Shown piece after piece: positions 13,679-13,704 of a DNA stretch of 13,704 bases. Source of the stretch: Prolixibacteraceae bacterium (GTDB lineage Bacteria > Bacteroidota > Bacteroidia > Bacteroidales > Prolixibacteraceae); contig JAQIDF010000423.1 in assembly GCA_027858145.1 (NCBI GenBank), positions 1-13,704 on the forward strand, given 5' to 3'. The notes beneath the pieces were generated by a model. It was not told the DNA's origin. It did no database searches and worked only from the letters and a program-made list of their open reading frames with translations. The first letter of the stretch is position 1; each line of letters opens with the position of its first letter. The position numbers and the translations under genes are program-made.

Positions 13679-13704
13679 AATTAATAAAAGCAAAAAGAGC
13701 TTCC

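Overview
The window looks like a chromosomal segment of a member of the Bacteroidota, most likely a Marinilabiliales/Bacteroidales-type environmental lineage; I cannot name the species. The evidence is a type B C-terminal sorting domain of the type IX secretion system (T9SS), a PorP/SprF-family protein, a PorE-like OmpA protein, A/T-rich leaders without a classical Shine-Dalgarno, and the dispersed G/C-rich inverted repeats common in this phylum.

Layout. Positions 44-11554 hold four plus-strand genes that form one surface-structure locus: a 529-aa exported protein of unknown role (44-1633), a repeat-rich spacer (1634-2110), a 2162-aa modular adhesin ending in a T9SS type B signal (2111-8599), a PorP/SprF-type outer-membrane protein 6 nt later (8606-9538), and a TPR / beta-propeller / CarboxypepD_reg / OmpA protein 12 nt after that (9551-11554). 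A 678-nt intergenic region follows, with two sets of inverted repeats. Then come a small exported one-domain protein (12233-12625), a convergent minus-strand xseB (12656-12862), a 321-nt spacer holding a nested inverted-repeat element, and an exported 157-aa protein of unknown family (13184-13657).

How the genes work together (inference from known families). The adhesin would cross the inner membrane by its signal peptide and the outer membrane by the T9SS. The adjacent PorP/SprF protein is the probable partner that recognises its type B signal, and the OmpA protein would tie this complex to peptidoglycan. The last three are closely spaced and read as an operon; the first gene may be a further exported component but has no recognisable sorting domain.

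Most notable points: the adhesin is built from a four-fold higher-order unit (cadherin-like / DUF11 / PKD-like / PKD-like); repeat DNA abuts the start codons of both large surface-protein genes; and the first gene's 84-residue presequence is partly encoded by repeat DNA. I see no CRISPR array, tRNA, rRNA, transposase or phage gene. All domain calls are by eye.
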